A stretch of DNA of 64,000 nt from Providencia alcalifaciens. GTDB lineage: Bacteria > Pseudomonadota > Gammaproteobacteria > Enterobacterales > Enterobacteriaceae. Position 1 is the first letter of the stretch. Each line of letters starts with the position of its first letter. The position numbers were made by a program, and so were the translations under genes. The stretch is from assembly GCF_020271745.1 (NCBI RefSeq), contig NZ_CP084296.1:1984001-2048000 (forward strand), written 5' to 3'. Below the pieces are notes generated by a model. That model saw only the letters and a list, made by a program, of their open reading frames with translations, was not told the origin of the DNA and ran no database searches. This document shows positions 17,484 to 27,423 of this stretch, in pieces.

Positions 17484-19108
17484 ATGTCCAAATTTTTGCA
17501 GCTTAATCAGTTGTCTTATGGTTTGCCAAATGGCAACGCAGTTTTTTCAGACTTAACTTATACATTCTCTCAGCCAATCACAGCTTTGATTGGGCGAAAT
17601 GGCGTTGGCAAAAGCTTATTGGCACAAATCATGGCGGGGCGATTATTGCCAACGGAAGGCTCATGTATCAATAGTGATTTAGTTTATTACTTATCACAAA
17701 AAGCCCATGAAAAAAGCGCTGAAACCATTGCTGAAGCATTGGGAATTCAATATATATTGAATTCATTGCAACGCATCGAAAATGGTAGTGTTGATCCTGA
17801 TGATTTTGAAACTGTGGGTTCGCGTTGGTGCATTCAGGATGAGGCTCTGAATTTATTGGCTGATCTGTCTTTATCCCATGTTTCGTTAGCAACTGCTATG
17901 CAGCAATTAAGCGGTGGTGAGCAAATGCGTATTCGCATTGCGGCTGCTTTTTTATCACAAGCGCAGATTTTGATTCTAGATGAACCTAGCAACCATTTGG
18001 ATTATCACTATAAACAAGTTTTATGGTCGATGATTCAATCATGGCAAGGGCAGGTGGTCATTATCACCCATGATCGTTATTTGTTGAACCGAGTGAGCGC
18101 CATTGTGGAATTATCTGCTAAAGGCTTAACAGCATACAGCGGTGCTTATCAAGATTATATTGAGCAAAGGGATGCCGAATTAGCTTCTGCTATTCAGCAG
18201 TTGAATGCGGTGAAACAGACAGAGAAAAAGCGCTTGGCAGTTGCACAGCAACAATTAGAACGACAAGCGAAACGATCCTCTCAAGCCAATAAACAACGTG
18301 GTGAGCAAAATCAAGCGAAGATATTGCTAGATCGTCAAAAGAATCGCAGTGAATTAAGTTCAGGCAAAGCCAAACAACAAAGAGATCAGATTGCTGAACA
18401 AGGCAAGCTAGCCATTCAATCTGCAAAAGATCGTCTAGATCAGCAAGAAACAGTTGTGTTACATGGTTATGATGTGGACGCTTTTGTGCCAAAAGTATTG
18501 GCAGAATTGAATCAGCTTACATTGCCACATTTATCTGAGCATTTGCGAGAATTTCATGGGCAGATTGAAAAAGGCGATCGCATTGCTATTGTGGGCAAAA
18601 ATGGCAGTGGCAAATCTGTATTACTGAAAACATTGGCAGGGTTGGTTTCACCCTTACAAGGCGAAGTGAAGCATCATGTGAATTTTGCTTATTTGGATCA
18701 GCAATTGTCTTCATTGGATTTATCACAATCTATTTTGGATCAAATTTCAGATGGGCAAACTAAAGAAAAAATTACAGATTTAAGAATGCAATTGGCACAA
18801 TTGGGTTTGGATAATACAGTGATTAATCAACCCATGAATGCTTTAAGTGGCGGAGAGCAATTGAAAGCTGCTTTGATTCTGTCTTTATATCAAAAAAAGA
18901 ACCTGCACAATTATTGTTATTGGATGAGCCCAATAACCATTTGGATTTGCCATCATTACAAGCATTGGAGCAATTATTGCAGAGTTATCGAGGTGCTTTG
19001 GTGATTGTTGCACATGACCAAGAGTTTTTAGCGAATATTGGTATTACCAAATATTTAGTGGCGACTGAAAGTGGTTGGCAGTGGCAGGAAAAATTCCCAG
19101 CCATGTAA
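17484..19108 (+). pseudogene. ABC-F ATPase, copy 1 with frameshift
   Basis: Same gene as the intact one at 39238, but the A-run at 18892-18898 has seven A instead of five, which shifts the frame near codon 470 and removes the second Walker B (LLLLDEPNNHLD) from the continuous frame; the rest continues in another frame to 19108. Since other homopolymers in this copy are also longer than in the sister copies, the shift may be sequence error. See the copy at 39238 for the domain description. Confidence 0.85.
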
Positions 19109-19132
19109 TGGACAATGCAATAGGTTTAAGCT

Positions 19133-19157
19133 CTATCCCTCCTACTGAGAGGGATAG
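19133..19157. terminator. Shared terminator between convergent ABC-F and acetyltransferase genes
   Basis: Nine-bp stem CTATCCCTC (19133-19141) and GAGGGATAG (19149-19157) with a 7-nt loop, followed by TTTC, in the 70-bp gap between two convergent genes. Confidence 0.7.
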
Positions 19158-19178
19158 TTTCATTGATAATAACAATAA

Positions 19179-19808
19179 TTAAAATGGATAATTTTTCTCA
19201 GCTTCAATCAATGCTTCAATATTATTTTGCGTTAAGAATGGGCGAAGTACCTGAAATTTCTCAGGTGCCCAATCATAAATATGCAATGCTAATAATTGTT
19301 GAATGATTTCTGGTGGAAATCTATATTTCATTAATTGCGCAGGTGATCCACCCACAATGGCATAAGGCTCGACATCTTTTGTCACAATGCTGCCTGCAGC
19401 AATGATTGCACCTTCACCAATTGTAATACCAGGCATAATCATCGCTCGCATGCCTATCCAATCGCCATCGTGAATATGTGTATCACCTTTGCTTTGATAA
19501 GCTTCTTCGATTGTTTCCATAAAAGGATATAAGCTGAACCAATCAGCGCGATGTGTATGATTGCCGCCCATAAGAATCACAGCTTCTGCACCAATGCAGA
19601 CATAATCACCAATGTATAGCTGATCAATATGCCATAAAGGCTCCCACTTTAAGCTTTCTTCATCGCCATATAAATAGCGCACAACAGAAGCTTCAAAGCC
19701 TTGATCCCAGCAATCGCTGTAATAGCTATGTTGACCTTTAATGATAATGTTTGAGTTTTTAACAGTTTCGTGGAGATATTCCACTTTTGACCAATGTTTT
19801 TTTTCCAT
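19179..19808 (-). CDS. CatB-type xenobiotic acetyltransferase
   Basis: 209 aa, left-handed beta-helix (hexapeptide repeat) enzyme of the XAT/CatB class, which acetylates chloramphenicol or related hydroxyl drugs with acetyl-CoA as a trimer. Visible features: SYYSDCWDQGFEASVVRYLYGDEE, LYIGDYVCIGAEAVILMGGNHTHRADW with the His region expected at the active site, hexapeptide runs IHDGDWIGMRAMIMPGITIGEGAIIAAGSIVTKDV and the family signature AIVGGSPAQLMKYRF. Length and signature match CatB. Drug range is inferred. It is divergent from marR over a 230-bp gap and shares low GC with that block. Confidence 0.85.
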   Translation of the reverse strand: MEKKHWSKVEYLHETVKNSNIIIKGQHSYYSDCWDQGFEASVVRYLYGDEESLKWEPLWHIDQLYIGDYVCIGAEAVILMGGNHTHRADWFSLYPFMETIEEAYQSKGDTHIHDGDWIGMRAMIMPGITIGEGAIIAAGSIVTKDVEPYAIVGGSPAQLMKYRFPPEIIQQLLALHIYDWAPEKFQVLRPFLTQNNIEALIEAEKNYPF

Positions 19809-19967
19809 GACAAAGCTCCAAATAAAATGGCAAATACATGGAATGTTTTATCGATTCGATGCACTACATTCCAAGTGCATCAACCACGAGCGATTCTCGG
19901 CTTTTTTTCAGTAAAGGATTATTGATCATTGAGACATTATAAGTATTTATCAAGCTAACTCAAATTT

Positions 19968-20020
19968 ATAGTTAACCAGTTGACAATAATTTAAATCAAG
20001 AATATAGTTAACTGGTAAAC
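19968..20020 (+). promoter_or_regulatory. marR promoter with flanking operator repeats
   Basis: TTGACA (19980-19985), 17-bp spacer, TATAGT (20003-20008): near-consensus sigma-70 promoter 31 bp before marR. Two similar boxes, ATAGTTAACCAGTTGACA (19968-19985) and TATAGTTAACTGGTAAAC (20003-20020), overlap the -35 and -10. Together they are the natural binding sites for autorepression by the MarR protein. Confidence 0.75.
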
Positions 20021-20038
20021 AAAGTTAGGGCGATAATT

Positions 20039-20488
20039 ATGGCAACACAAACAGAAAAAATGTATCGAGCTTTAGTAAAGTTAACGCATGCACAGGAAAT
20101 TCATCGAGAAAAAAAGCGTGAAACTTTATTGAAGGATTTAGGCAATTACACATTGACACAATTGCATATCTTGAGCTGTATTCAGCAGCATGATGCTGTG
20201 AATAATAAAGTGCTCAGCGATGCTTTGGCATTAACAAAAGCAGCAGTTTCAAAGGCTGTGAATAAATTATTGAAGGATGAATTGATCACAACATATCAAG
20301 TTGAGGATAACCAAAAGTCGATCTTTTATCAGTTAACGAAAGAAGGTGAGCATATTGCTGATATTCATCATGTATTGCATGAGCAAGCCAAAGCAAATTA
20401 CTTGAATTTCTTAGCAACAATGGATGATGAAACATTGGCTAAAGCCCAGCTGTTCTTGGAAGCTTTAACAAATTACTTAGAAGAATAA
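20039..20488 (+). CDS. MarR-family transcriptional repressor
   Basis: 149 aa winged-helix regulator. The core reads TLTQLHILSCIQQHD, VLSDALALTKAAVSKAVNKL (recognition helix) and the wing ELITTYQVEDNQKSIFYQLT, flanked by dimerisation helices. Such proteins are released from DNA by small aromatic ligands. It sits under a strong promoter with paired operator boxes and its stop overlaps the next small frame, so it is likely autoregulated and may control the divergent acetyltransferase as well. Confidence 0.9.
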   Translation: MATQTEKMYRALVKLTHAQEIHREKKRETLLKDLGNYTLTQLHILSCIQQHDAVNNKVLSDALALTKAAVSKAVNKLLKDELITTYQVEDNQKSIFYQLTKEGEHIADIHHVLHEQAKANYLNFLATMDDETLAKAQLFLEALTNYLEE

Positions 20489-20508
20489 TGAAAAAAGGAG
20501 ATCAAAAC

Positions 20509-20898
20509 ATGCATAAATATCAGAAATTAGTGGCTGAATCATTTGAAGTATTATTCGATGCGAATCAATCAGTGGATGATGTTAGACCGTTTTTTGCAAA
20601 TAACTATACACAATGGGTGGATGGTAAAAGCTTGGATTACGATGGTTTCTTTCAGCATGTTGTCGCATTGAAAGAAGTGATTGCTACAGCTCATGTAGAA
20701 TTCATTGAATTTATGGTGGAAGGCGATACAGCTGCGGATATTCACGATGTATTTGTGACTAAAAAGAATGGTGAAACATTACATGTACGAGTGATTGCAT
20801 TTTTCACGTTTGAGAACAATCAAATTGCTTCTGTGCGTGAAATGACACATCTATTGGAAGGTAATGAAAGCGATCACGATTTAGGTTCAAGAACCTAA
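20509..20898 (+). CDS. NTF2/SnoaL-like fold protein
   Basis: 129 aa from the ATG at 20509, which has AAGGAG at 20495-20500; a longer frame starts at 20488 within the ribosome site and is less likely. The cone-like NTF2 fold is suggested by the order helix-helix (YQKLVAESFEVLF), FFANNYTQWVDG, and beta strands HVEFIEFMVEGD, HDVFVTKKNGETLHVRVIAFFTFENNQIASVREMT. Members bind or isomerise small molecules. It is the second gene after marR, so it may be induced together with it. Confidence 0.75.
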   Translation: MHKYQKLVAESFEVLFDANQSVDDVRPFFANNYTQWVDGKSLDYDGFFQHVVALKEVIATAHVEFIEFMVEGDTAADIHDVFVTKKNGETLHVRVIAFFTFENNQIASVREMTHLLEGNESDHDLGSRT

Positions 20899-20968
20899 TC
20901 CCAAAATTAAAATCATTGCGCTATAATCGAGCATCAAATTAAAAAGATGTAGCAAAAGTGAGATCATC

Positions 20969-21334
20969 GTGACAAACCAACCAAAACGCGTTTTAACTAT
21001 CCAATCCCATGTTGCTTTTGGGCATGTTGGCAACTCGGCAGCTGTATTTACATTACAAAGAATGGGCATTGAAGCGATGCCAATTAATACTGTGCAATTC
21101 TCTAATCACAGTGGCCTGAATATTTTGATTACTGCATATTTTACAGCTTTAGGTGCGGCTAAATATTCTCTCATCATTGCTGCATTACATAGCTTAGTGT
21201 TTGTTTTGATTGGTATTGCAATTTTCCCACGGATATTTGGCATTGATGGCATTTGGCTAACCAGTGTTGTGGCAGAAACGTTGACAGTTTTCATCGGATT
21301 AAAGTTAGTCAGCATCGTGAACAGAAAGATATAA
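20969..21334 (+). CDS. Chimeric ORF: pyridoxal kinase N-terminus joined to MATE exporter C-terminus
   Basis: 121 aa, GTG start. Residues 1-49 are the start of PdxY/PdxK pyridoxal kinases ([31 protein letters not shown]). From about residue 50 the protein changes into hydrophobic segments ([41 protein letters not shown]) typical of the last two or three helices of a MATE drug exporter. The join at about 21116 keeps frame. Neither part holds a complete domain, so function is doubtful; it most likely is a deletion scar in the ancestor of this block. Confidence 0.75.
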   Translation: MTNQPKRVLTIQSHVAFGHVGNSAAVFTLQRMGIEAMPINTVQFSNHSGLNILITAYFTALGAAKYSLIIAALHSLVFVLIGIAIFPRIFGIDGIWLTSVVAETLTVFIGLKLVSIVNRKI

Positions 21335-21370
21335 ATGATATTGTTATTACCTCAATCAAGGATCAAAAAA

Positions 21371-22167
21371 ATGATAAACAATTTACCCATTAATATTCGT
21401 GAACATTTGGGCGATCGCACTTATCGAATTGATAATGTTGGCATGTCGAATGCTAATGTGATGTTTTATGAAGATTTGGTCTTGAAGGTTGAAAAATCTA
21501 CTGCTGAAGCTCAGCGTGAACATCAAATGTATCAATGGTTACAAGGTCAATTACCATTACCAAATATTGTTAAAGCCATGGAGCATGAAGAACATCATTA
21601 TCTTTTAATGGAAAAGTTAAAAGGTGAATATGCATGCTCTGATTTTTGGTTAAAACAACCTGAATCATTGGTGGAAATGTTGGTGCAAGCGCTACAAATG
21701 TTATGGAATATTCCGATTGAGCATTGTCCTTATGATGCGACATTGTCGCAGAAATTAAAGCATGCAGAATACAATGTGGAACATGGTTTGTGTGATATGG
21801 ATGATGCAGAAGCGGGTACTTATGGTGAGAATGGTTTTTTTCGTCACCCAAAGCATTACTAGAATGGTTGAAACAAAATCAGCCTGAGGAAGATCTCGTT
21901 TTTTCTCATGGTGATTTCTGTTTGCCCAATATCTTTATCGATCAAGGTGAGATCAGTGGTTTTATTGATTTAGGCCGAAGTGGTATTGCTGATCGTTATC
22001 AGGATATTGCATTGTGCTATCGCAGTTTATTGCATAATTTTGATGGACGATATAACGGCGGAATGGCTTACCCAAATTTTGATCCCAATATGCTGTTTGA
22101 GAAGTTGAATATCACACCTGATTGGGAAAAGATTCGCTATTACATTTTATTGGATGAATTGTTCTAA
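21371..22167 (+). pseudogene. APH(3')-like aminoglycoside kinase, copy 1 with frameshift
   Basis: Same gene as the intact one at 43119, but the T-run at 21835-21841 has seven T instead of five, which shifts the frame before the catalytic loop; the remainder, with HGDFCLPNIFID, continues in another frame from 21868. If real, this copy is dead. The pattern of longer homopolymers in this copy suggests a base-calling error. Confidence 0.8.
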
Positions 22168-22592
22168 TGTTAAAAAATCGATTAACACAACAACAAAAAG
22201 CGGCTATTTATATTTTTGAAGAAGGCGATCCTAATGAAAATCCTTGGGTGAAAGGTAAACCTGAGCAAGTACATATTGAAATAGTCGCGCATGATCCTGA
22301 TTGGCTTGCACGATTTAGCGTACAAAAATCTTTGATTAAGAGTGCTTTGGGTGATTTAGTATTATCAATTGATCATGTTGGATCAACAGCAGTTGAAGGC
22401 TTAGCCGCTAAACCAATCATTGATATTGATTTGATTGTAGAAAATCCTGAAGATGAAGCATCTTATCTTCTAGCTTTGGAAGCATTGGGTTATGAGCTGA
22501 CGATTCGTGAACCATCGTGGTATCAGCATCGTATGCTGAAATTGCACCATCCTATGGTGAATTTGCATGTATTTGGTAAGGATTGTCCTTAA
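22167..22592 (+). CDS. GrpB/UPF0157 nucleotidyltransferase-fold protein, C-terminally truncated
   Basis: 141 aa. GrpB-type motif: VEIVAHDPDWLARF-like N-terminus, then IDHVGSTAVEGLAAKPIIDIDLIV, the nucleotidyltransferase-like GS and DxD core. Relatives are ~170-190 aa and continue after GKDCPE; here the stop falls right after GKDCP, so the 3' end was cut at a recombination point at about 22590. Its ATG overlaps the stop of the kinase gene. GrpB domains are often next to or fused with aminoglycoside-modifying or dephospho-CoA kinase genes; cellular role is not known. Confidence 0.75.
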   Translation: MLKNRLTQQQKAAIYIFEEGDPNENPWVKGKPEQVHIEIVAHDPDWLARFSVQKSLIKSALGDLVLSIDHVGSTAVEGLAAKPIIDIDLIVENPEDEASYLLALEALGYELTIREPSWYQHRMLKLHHPMVNLHVFGKDCP

Positions 22593-22759
22593 TATTATCG
22601 CCACTTGCATACGCCGTAAAATGGCGCATTTATCCGCTCAAAATAAATTTTTTTACAAGAAATTTCTGAGCATGGTATTTTTGATGGTATTGTGAATATG
22701 CTTCTTTGTAACTGTTTGAAAATAAATAGAAATATGCACTCATTTACAATCGAGTGGGA
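22593..22759. other. AT-rich spacer before variant ISCR, no gene seen
   Basis: No coding frame supported. It ends with CGAGTGGGAGTGAC at the ISCR border, the same border sequence that elsewhere is the natural end of guaA. Confidence 0.5.
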
Positions 22760-24612
22760 GTGACTGGCACTCACAGGCAATGTCTGGCACTGGCTGGCAT
22801 CACAGCTGAGACTTCAATATCTCGCAGCTGAGCGATAAACTGTATAAAAAAAACACAGTATCGCAAGGATGCGGATCATGCCCCAAGTGGCGGCCAGGAT
22901 GGCCAGCCGGGACGAGAACACTGGTCGTTACCAGCGTCACCGGCCCGAGCAAACCCTGCTCTATCGGATCGTCGAAGAATACTACCCGACGTTCGCTGCC
23001 CATTTGGCGGCGCAGGGCAGGGAACTGCCCGGTTATGTGCAACGCGAGTTTGACGCCTACCTCAAATGCGGCCGTCTCGAACACGGCTTTCTGCGGGTGC
23101 GTTGTGAGTCGTGTCACGCTGAGCACCTGGTTGCGTTCAGCTGCAAACGTCGGGGCTTCTGTCCTAGTTGTGGCGCACGGCGTATGGCCGAAAGCGCCGC
23201 GCTACTGGTCGATGAGGTTCTGCCCGTACAGCCCATGCGCCAATGGGTACTCAGCTTTCCCTTTCAATTGCGCTTTCTGTTCGCCAGCCGGCCGGAGGTC
23301 ATGGGCCGGGTGTTGGGCATCGTTTACCGCGTCATCGCCACGCATCTGGTCAAGAAAGCGGGCTATACCCACCAAGCGGCCAAGACCGGTGCCGTCACCC
23401 TGATCCAGCGCTTCGGCAGTGCACTGAACCTCAACATTCACTTTCACATGCTGTTCCTCGATGGCGTGTACGTTGAGCGTCCCAATGGAACAGCCCGGTT
23501 CCTCTGGGTCAGGGCGCCGACCAGCGCCGAACTCACCCAACTGGCGCACACCATCGCCCATCGGGTCGGCCGCTATTTGGAGCGGCAAGGCCTACTGGAG
23601 CGGGATGCTGAAAACAGTTACCTGGCCTTGGATGCGGTGGATGAAGATGCGATGACTCCACTGCTGGGGCATTCCATCACGTATCGCATCGCCGTGGGGC
23701 CACAGGCAGGGCGCAAGGTGTTCACCCTGCAGACACTGCCCGCCTGCGACCCGGAAGATCAGTTTGGTGACATGCCCGGTAAGGTTGCCGGTTTCTCGCT
23801 ACATGCCGGCGTAGCGGCCAAGGCCCATGAGCGCAGCAAACTCGAACGGCTGTGCCGGTACATCAGCCGCCCGGCGGTATCCGAGAAGCGGCTGTCGTTA
23901 ACACGAGGCGGCAACGTGCGCTACCAGCTCAAGACGCCGTACCGGGACGGCACCACGCACGTCATTTTCGAACCATTGGATTTCATTGCAAGGCTGGCCG
24001 CCCTGGTACCGAAGCCCAGAGTCAACCTAACCCGCTTCCACGGGGTGTTCGCACCCAACAGTCGGCACCGGGCGTTGGTCACGCCGGCAAAACGGGGCAG
24101 GGGCAACAAGGTCAGGGTGGCTGATGAACCGGCAACACCAGCACAACGGCGAGCGTCGATGACATGGGCGCAACGGCTCAAGCGTGTTTTCAATATCGAC
24201 ATCGAGACCTGCAGCGGCTGCGGCGGCGCCATGAAAGTCATCGCCTGCATTGAAGACCCTATAGTGATCAAGCAGATCCTTGATCACCTGAAGCACAAAG
24301 CCGAAACCAGCGGGACCAGGGCGTTACCCGAAAGCCGGGCGCCACCGGCTGAGCTGCTCCTGGGTCTGTTTGACTGACGAGCCTGAAGGCCAACGATACC
24401 AATCAAAATGCTGCGTTCACAGCGCCGCGGCAGGGATCCGCCGTGCTGGTTGTCGGAAAAGGAGCCGCTAGTGGGAAAGAGGAGGGTAAATTTTCAGCGT
24501 TGCTGGCTCCCCGTCAGCCGGATTGGGTTGCATCGCAGGGGTGTCGAAAGAGTCAACTGCGGTCCAAAGCTGTTGGACTTGGGTGAAAAGGGCGTTTATT
24601 CTTCCTATACGT
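22760..24612 (+). mobile_element. Hybrid ISCR2-like element, copy 3 (variant 5' half, ISCR2 3' half)
   Basis: The terIS side (GTGACTGGCACTCACAGG) and the first two thirds of the transposase gene differ from ISCR2 throughout. From about 23845 to the oriIS end the DNA is the same as ISCR2. The switch is sharp, so the element is a recombinant of ISCR2 with a related ISCR. Confidence 0.9.
22878..24377 (+). CDS. Hybrid ISCR transposase
   Basis: 499 aa from the ATG at 22878 (MPQVAARMASRDENTG); an in-frame ATG three codons earlier is possible. The zinc-binding and HUH parts (NIHFHMLFLDGVY) are intact but carry many substitutions relative to Rcr2, and there is a small length difference before AGVAAKAHERSK. 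From LERLCRYISRP, which includes the catalytic Tyr, to the C-terminus the protein equals Rcr2. All family residues are kept, so it may act on its own terIS and the ISCR2 oriIS. Confidence 0.9.
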   Translation: MPQVAARMASRDENTGRYQRHRPEQTLLYRIVEEYYPTFAAHLAAQGRELPGYVQREFDAYLKCGRLEHGFLRVRCESCHAEHLVAFSCKRRGFCPSCGARRMAESAALLVDEVLPVQPMRQWVLSFPFQLRFLFASRPEVMGRVLGIVYRVIATHLVKKAGYTHQAAKTGAVTLIQRFGSALNLNIHFHMLFLDGVYVERPNGTARFLWVRAPTSAELTQLAHTIAHRVGRYLERQGLLERDAENSYLALDAVDEDAMTPLLGHSITYRIAVGPQAGRKVFTLQTLPACDPEDQFGDMPGKVAGFSLHAGVAAKAHERSKLERLCRYISRPAVSEKRLSLTRGGNVRYQLKTPYRDGTTHVIFEPLDFIARLAALVPKPRVNLTRFHGVFAPNSRHRALVTPAKRGRGNKVRVADEPATPAQRRASMTWAQRLKRVFNIDIETCSGCGGAMKVIACIEDPIVIKQILDHLKHKAETSGTRALPESRAPPAELLLGLFD

Positions 24613-24613
24613 T

Positions 24614-24793
24614 GTTCAGAATAACATTGTTCCGCCAACAATCAATTCGGTAGATATTGAACCTGAATATAGGGATATATTTAACTTGACGTTACACCAA
24701 TCACAACAACGGCAAGTGAATTACGCAATGAGTAATACTTTTGGTTTTGGCGGACACATTGCCACAAGTATTTTTAAAAAATATGCTGAATAG
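24614..24793 (+). pseudogene. fabF: FabF C-terminal remnant
   Basis: About 59 codons open from the ISCR2 edge, ending LHQSQQRQVNYAMSNTFG then FGGHIATSIFKKYAE. This is the C-terminal end of 3-oxoacyl-ACP synthase II; the IVPPTINSVDIEPEY part and the SNTFGFGGH motif resemble Bacteroidetes enzymes. It shows which chromosome the tet(X) block was taken from: the ISCR2 oriIS end cut into a fabF gene upstream of the resistance genes. Confidence 0.7.
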
Positions 24794-24947
24794 AGAGTAG
24801 GTGCTAACTTCGGTTTGCTCGTGTTGGCGCTAAATCGAAAGTTCAAGTATCCCAACATGTTCCTTCGTATAGAAGTTAAAAGTTGGCAATTATCGTAGAA
24901 CAACCTACAGACAACACCAATATGTAACCGATAAATAATTACAAAAT

Positions 24948-26485
<1,538 letters not shown>

Positions 26486-26502
26486 AACAGAAAGGCGAGG
26501 AA

Positions 26503-27363
26503 ATGAAAGAGAAAATAGTTAAAAAAAACGGAATAAGACTTTTTACCGAAAGTTTTGGATGTGAAAAAGATCCGGCAATACTCTTGATTGCGGGAGCAAC
26601 GGTATCCATGTTGTATTGGGATGCTGAATTTTGCCAGAAACTATCTGAAAAGGGATTTTTTGTTATTCGCTACGACAATAGGGACGTAGGAAAATCTACT
26701 AATTACGAACCGGGTTCAACCCCCTATGATATTGTTGACTTAACCCATGATGCTATTTCAATTTTGGACGGCTATAAAATAGTCAAAGCCAATTTTGTGG
26801 GAATTTCACTGGGCGGACTGATTTCTCAAATAGCATCAATAAAATATGCCGACAGGGTAAGTTCAATAACACTAATCTCATCAGGTCCTTGGGGCGACTC
26901 AGACCCCACAATTCCTGAAATGGATACGCGTATTTTAGATTTTCACGGAAAAGCTGAAACCGTAGATTGGACAAATGAAGACAGTGTGGCAAATTATTTA
27001 ATTCAAGGTGCTGAATTGATGAGCGGCAGGAAACAATTTGACAAACAAAGAAGTGAAAAACTGATTAGAGCCGAATTTAAAAGAGCTAATAACTATATAA
27101 GTATGTTCAATCATGCGGCACTGCAAGGTGGTGAAGAATACTGGAACAGATTGAGCGAAATCAATCAACCAACCTTAATTGTACACGGAACGGACGATAA
27201 AATATGGCATTTTAAGAATTCAGCAGTTTTACTTGAAAAGATAAACGGCTCAAAACTAATAACGCTTGATGGAACCGGACACGAACTACATTTCGAAGAT
27301 TGGAATAAAATTATTGATGGAATAACGCAACATACAACAAATAACAAAAGAATGAACAAATAG
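26503..27363 (+). CDS. estT: EstT-like macrolide esterase (alpha/beta hydrolase)
   Basis: 286 aa serine hydrolase with nucleophile elbow NFVGISLGGLIS (Ser ~105), acid region HGTDDKIWH and catalytic His in LDGTGHELHFED. EstT opens the lactone of 16-membered macrolides (tylosin, tilmicosin, tildipirosin) and is known beside tet(X) genes from Bacteroidetes. It follows tet(X) by 17 bp with GCGAGGAA before the ATG, giving one operon. Earlier papers list the gene as abh in tet(X6) blocks. Product assignment is by length, motif and context. Confidence 0.88.
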   Translation: MKEKIVKKNGIRLFTESFGCEKDPAILLIAGATVSMLYWDAEFCQKLSEKGFFVIRYDNRDVGKSTNYEPGSTPYDIVDLTHDAISILDGYKIVKANFVGISLGGLISQIASIKYADRVSSITLISSGPWGDSDPTIPEMDTRILDFHGKAETVDWTNEDSVANYLIQGAELMSGRKQFDKQRSEKLIRAEFKRANNYISMFNHAALQGGEEYWNRLSEINQPTLIVHGTDDKIWHFKNSAVLLEKINGSKLITLDGTGHELHFEDWNKIIDGITQHTTNNKRMNK

Positions 27364-27369
27364 GGTATT

Positions 27370-27423
27370 ATGTATTTCCAAATCAACGGTTTAGAGATTG
27401 AAGCTAATATCAATGTGTTATGA
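27370..27423 (+). pseudogene. 17-codon start of a lost gene after estT
   Basis: ATG begins [16 protein letters not shown], then a stop arises at the junction with guaA DNA (about 27419). It is low-GC and Bacteroidetes-like. It is the 5' stub of the next gene in the donor operon. The same stub is at 36854, 49113 and 58582. Confidence 0.5.
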
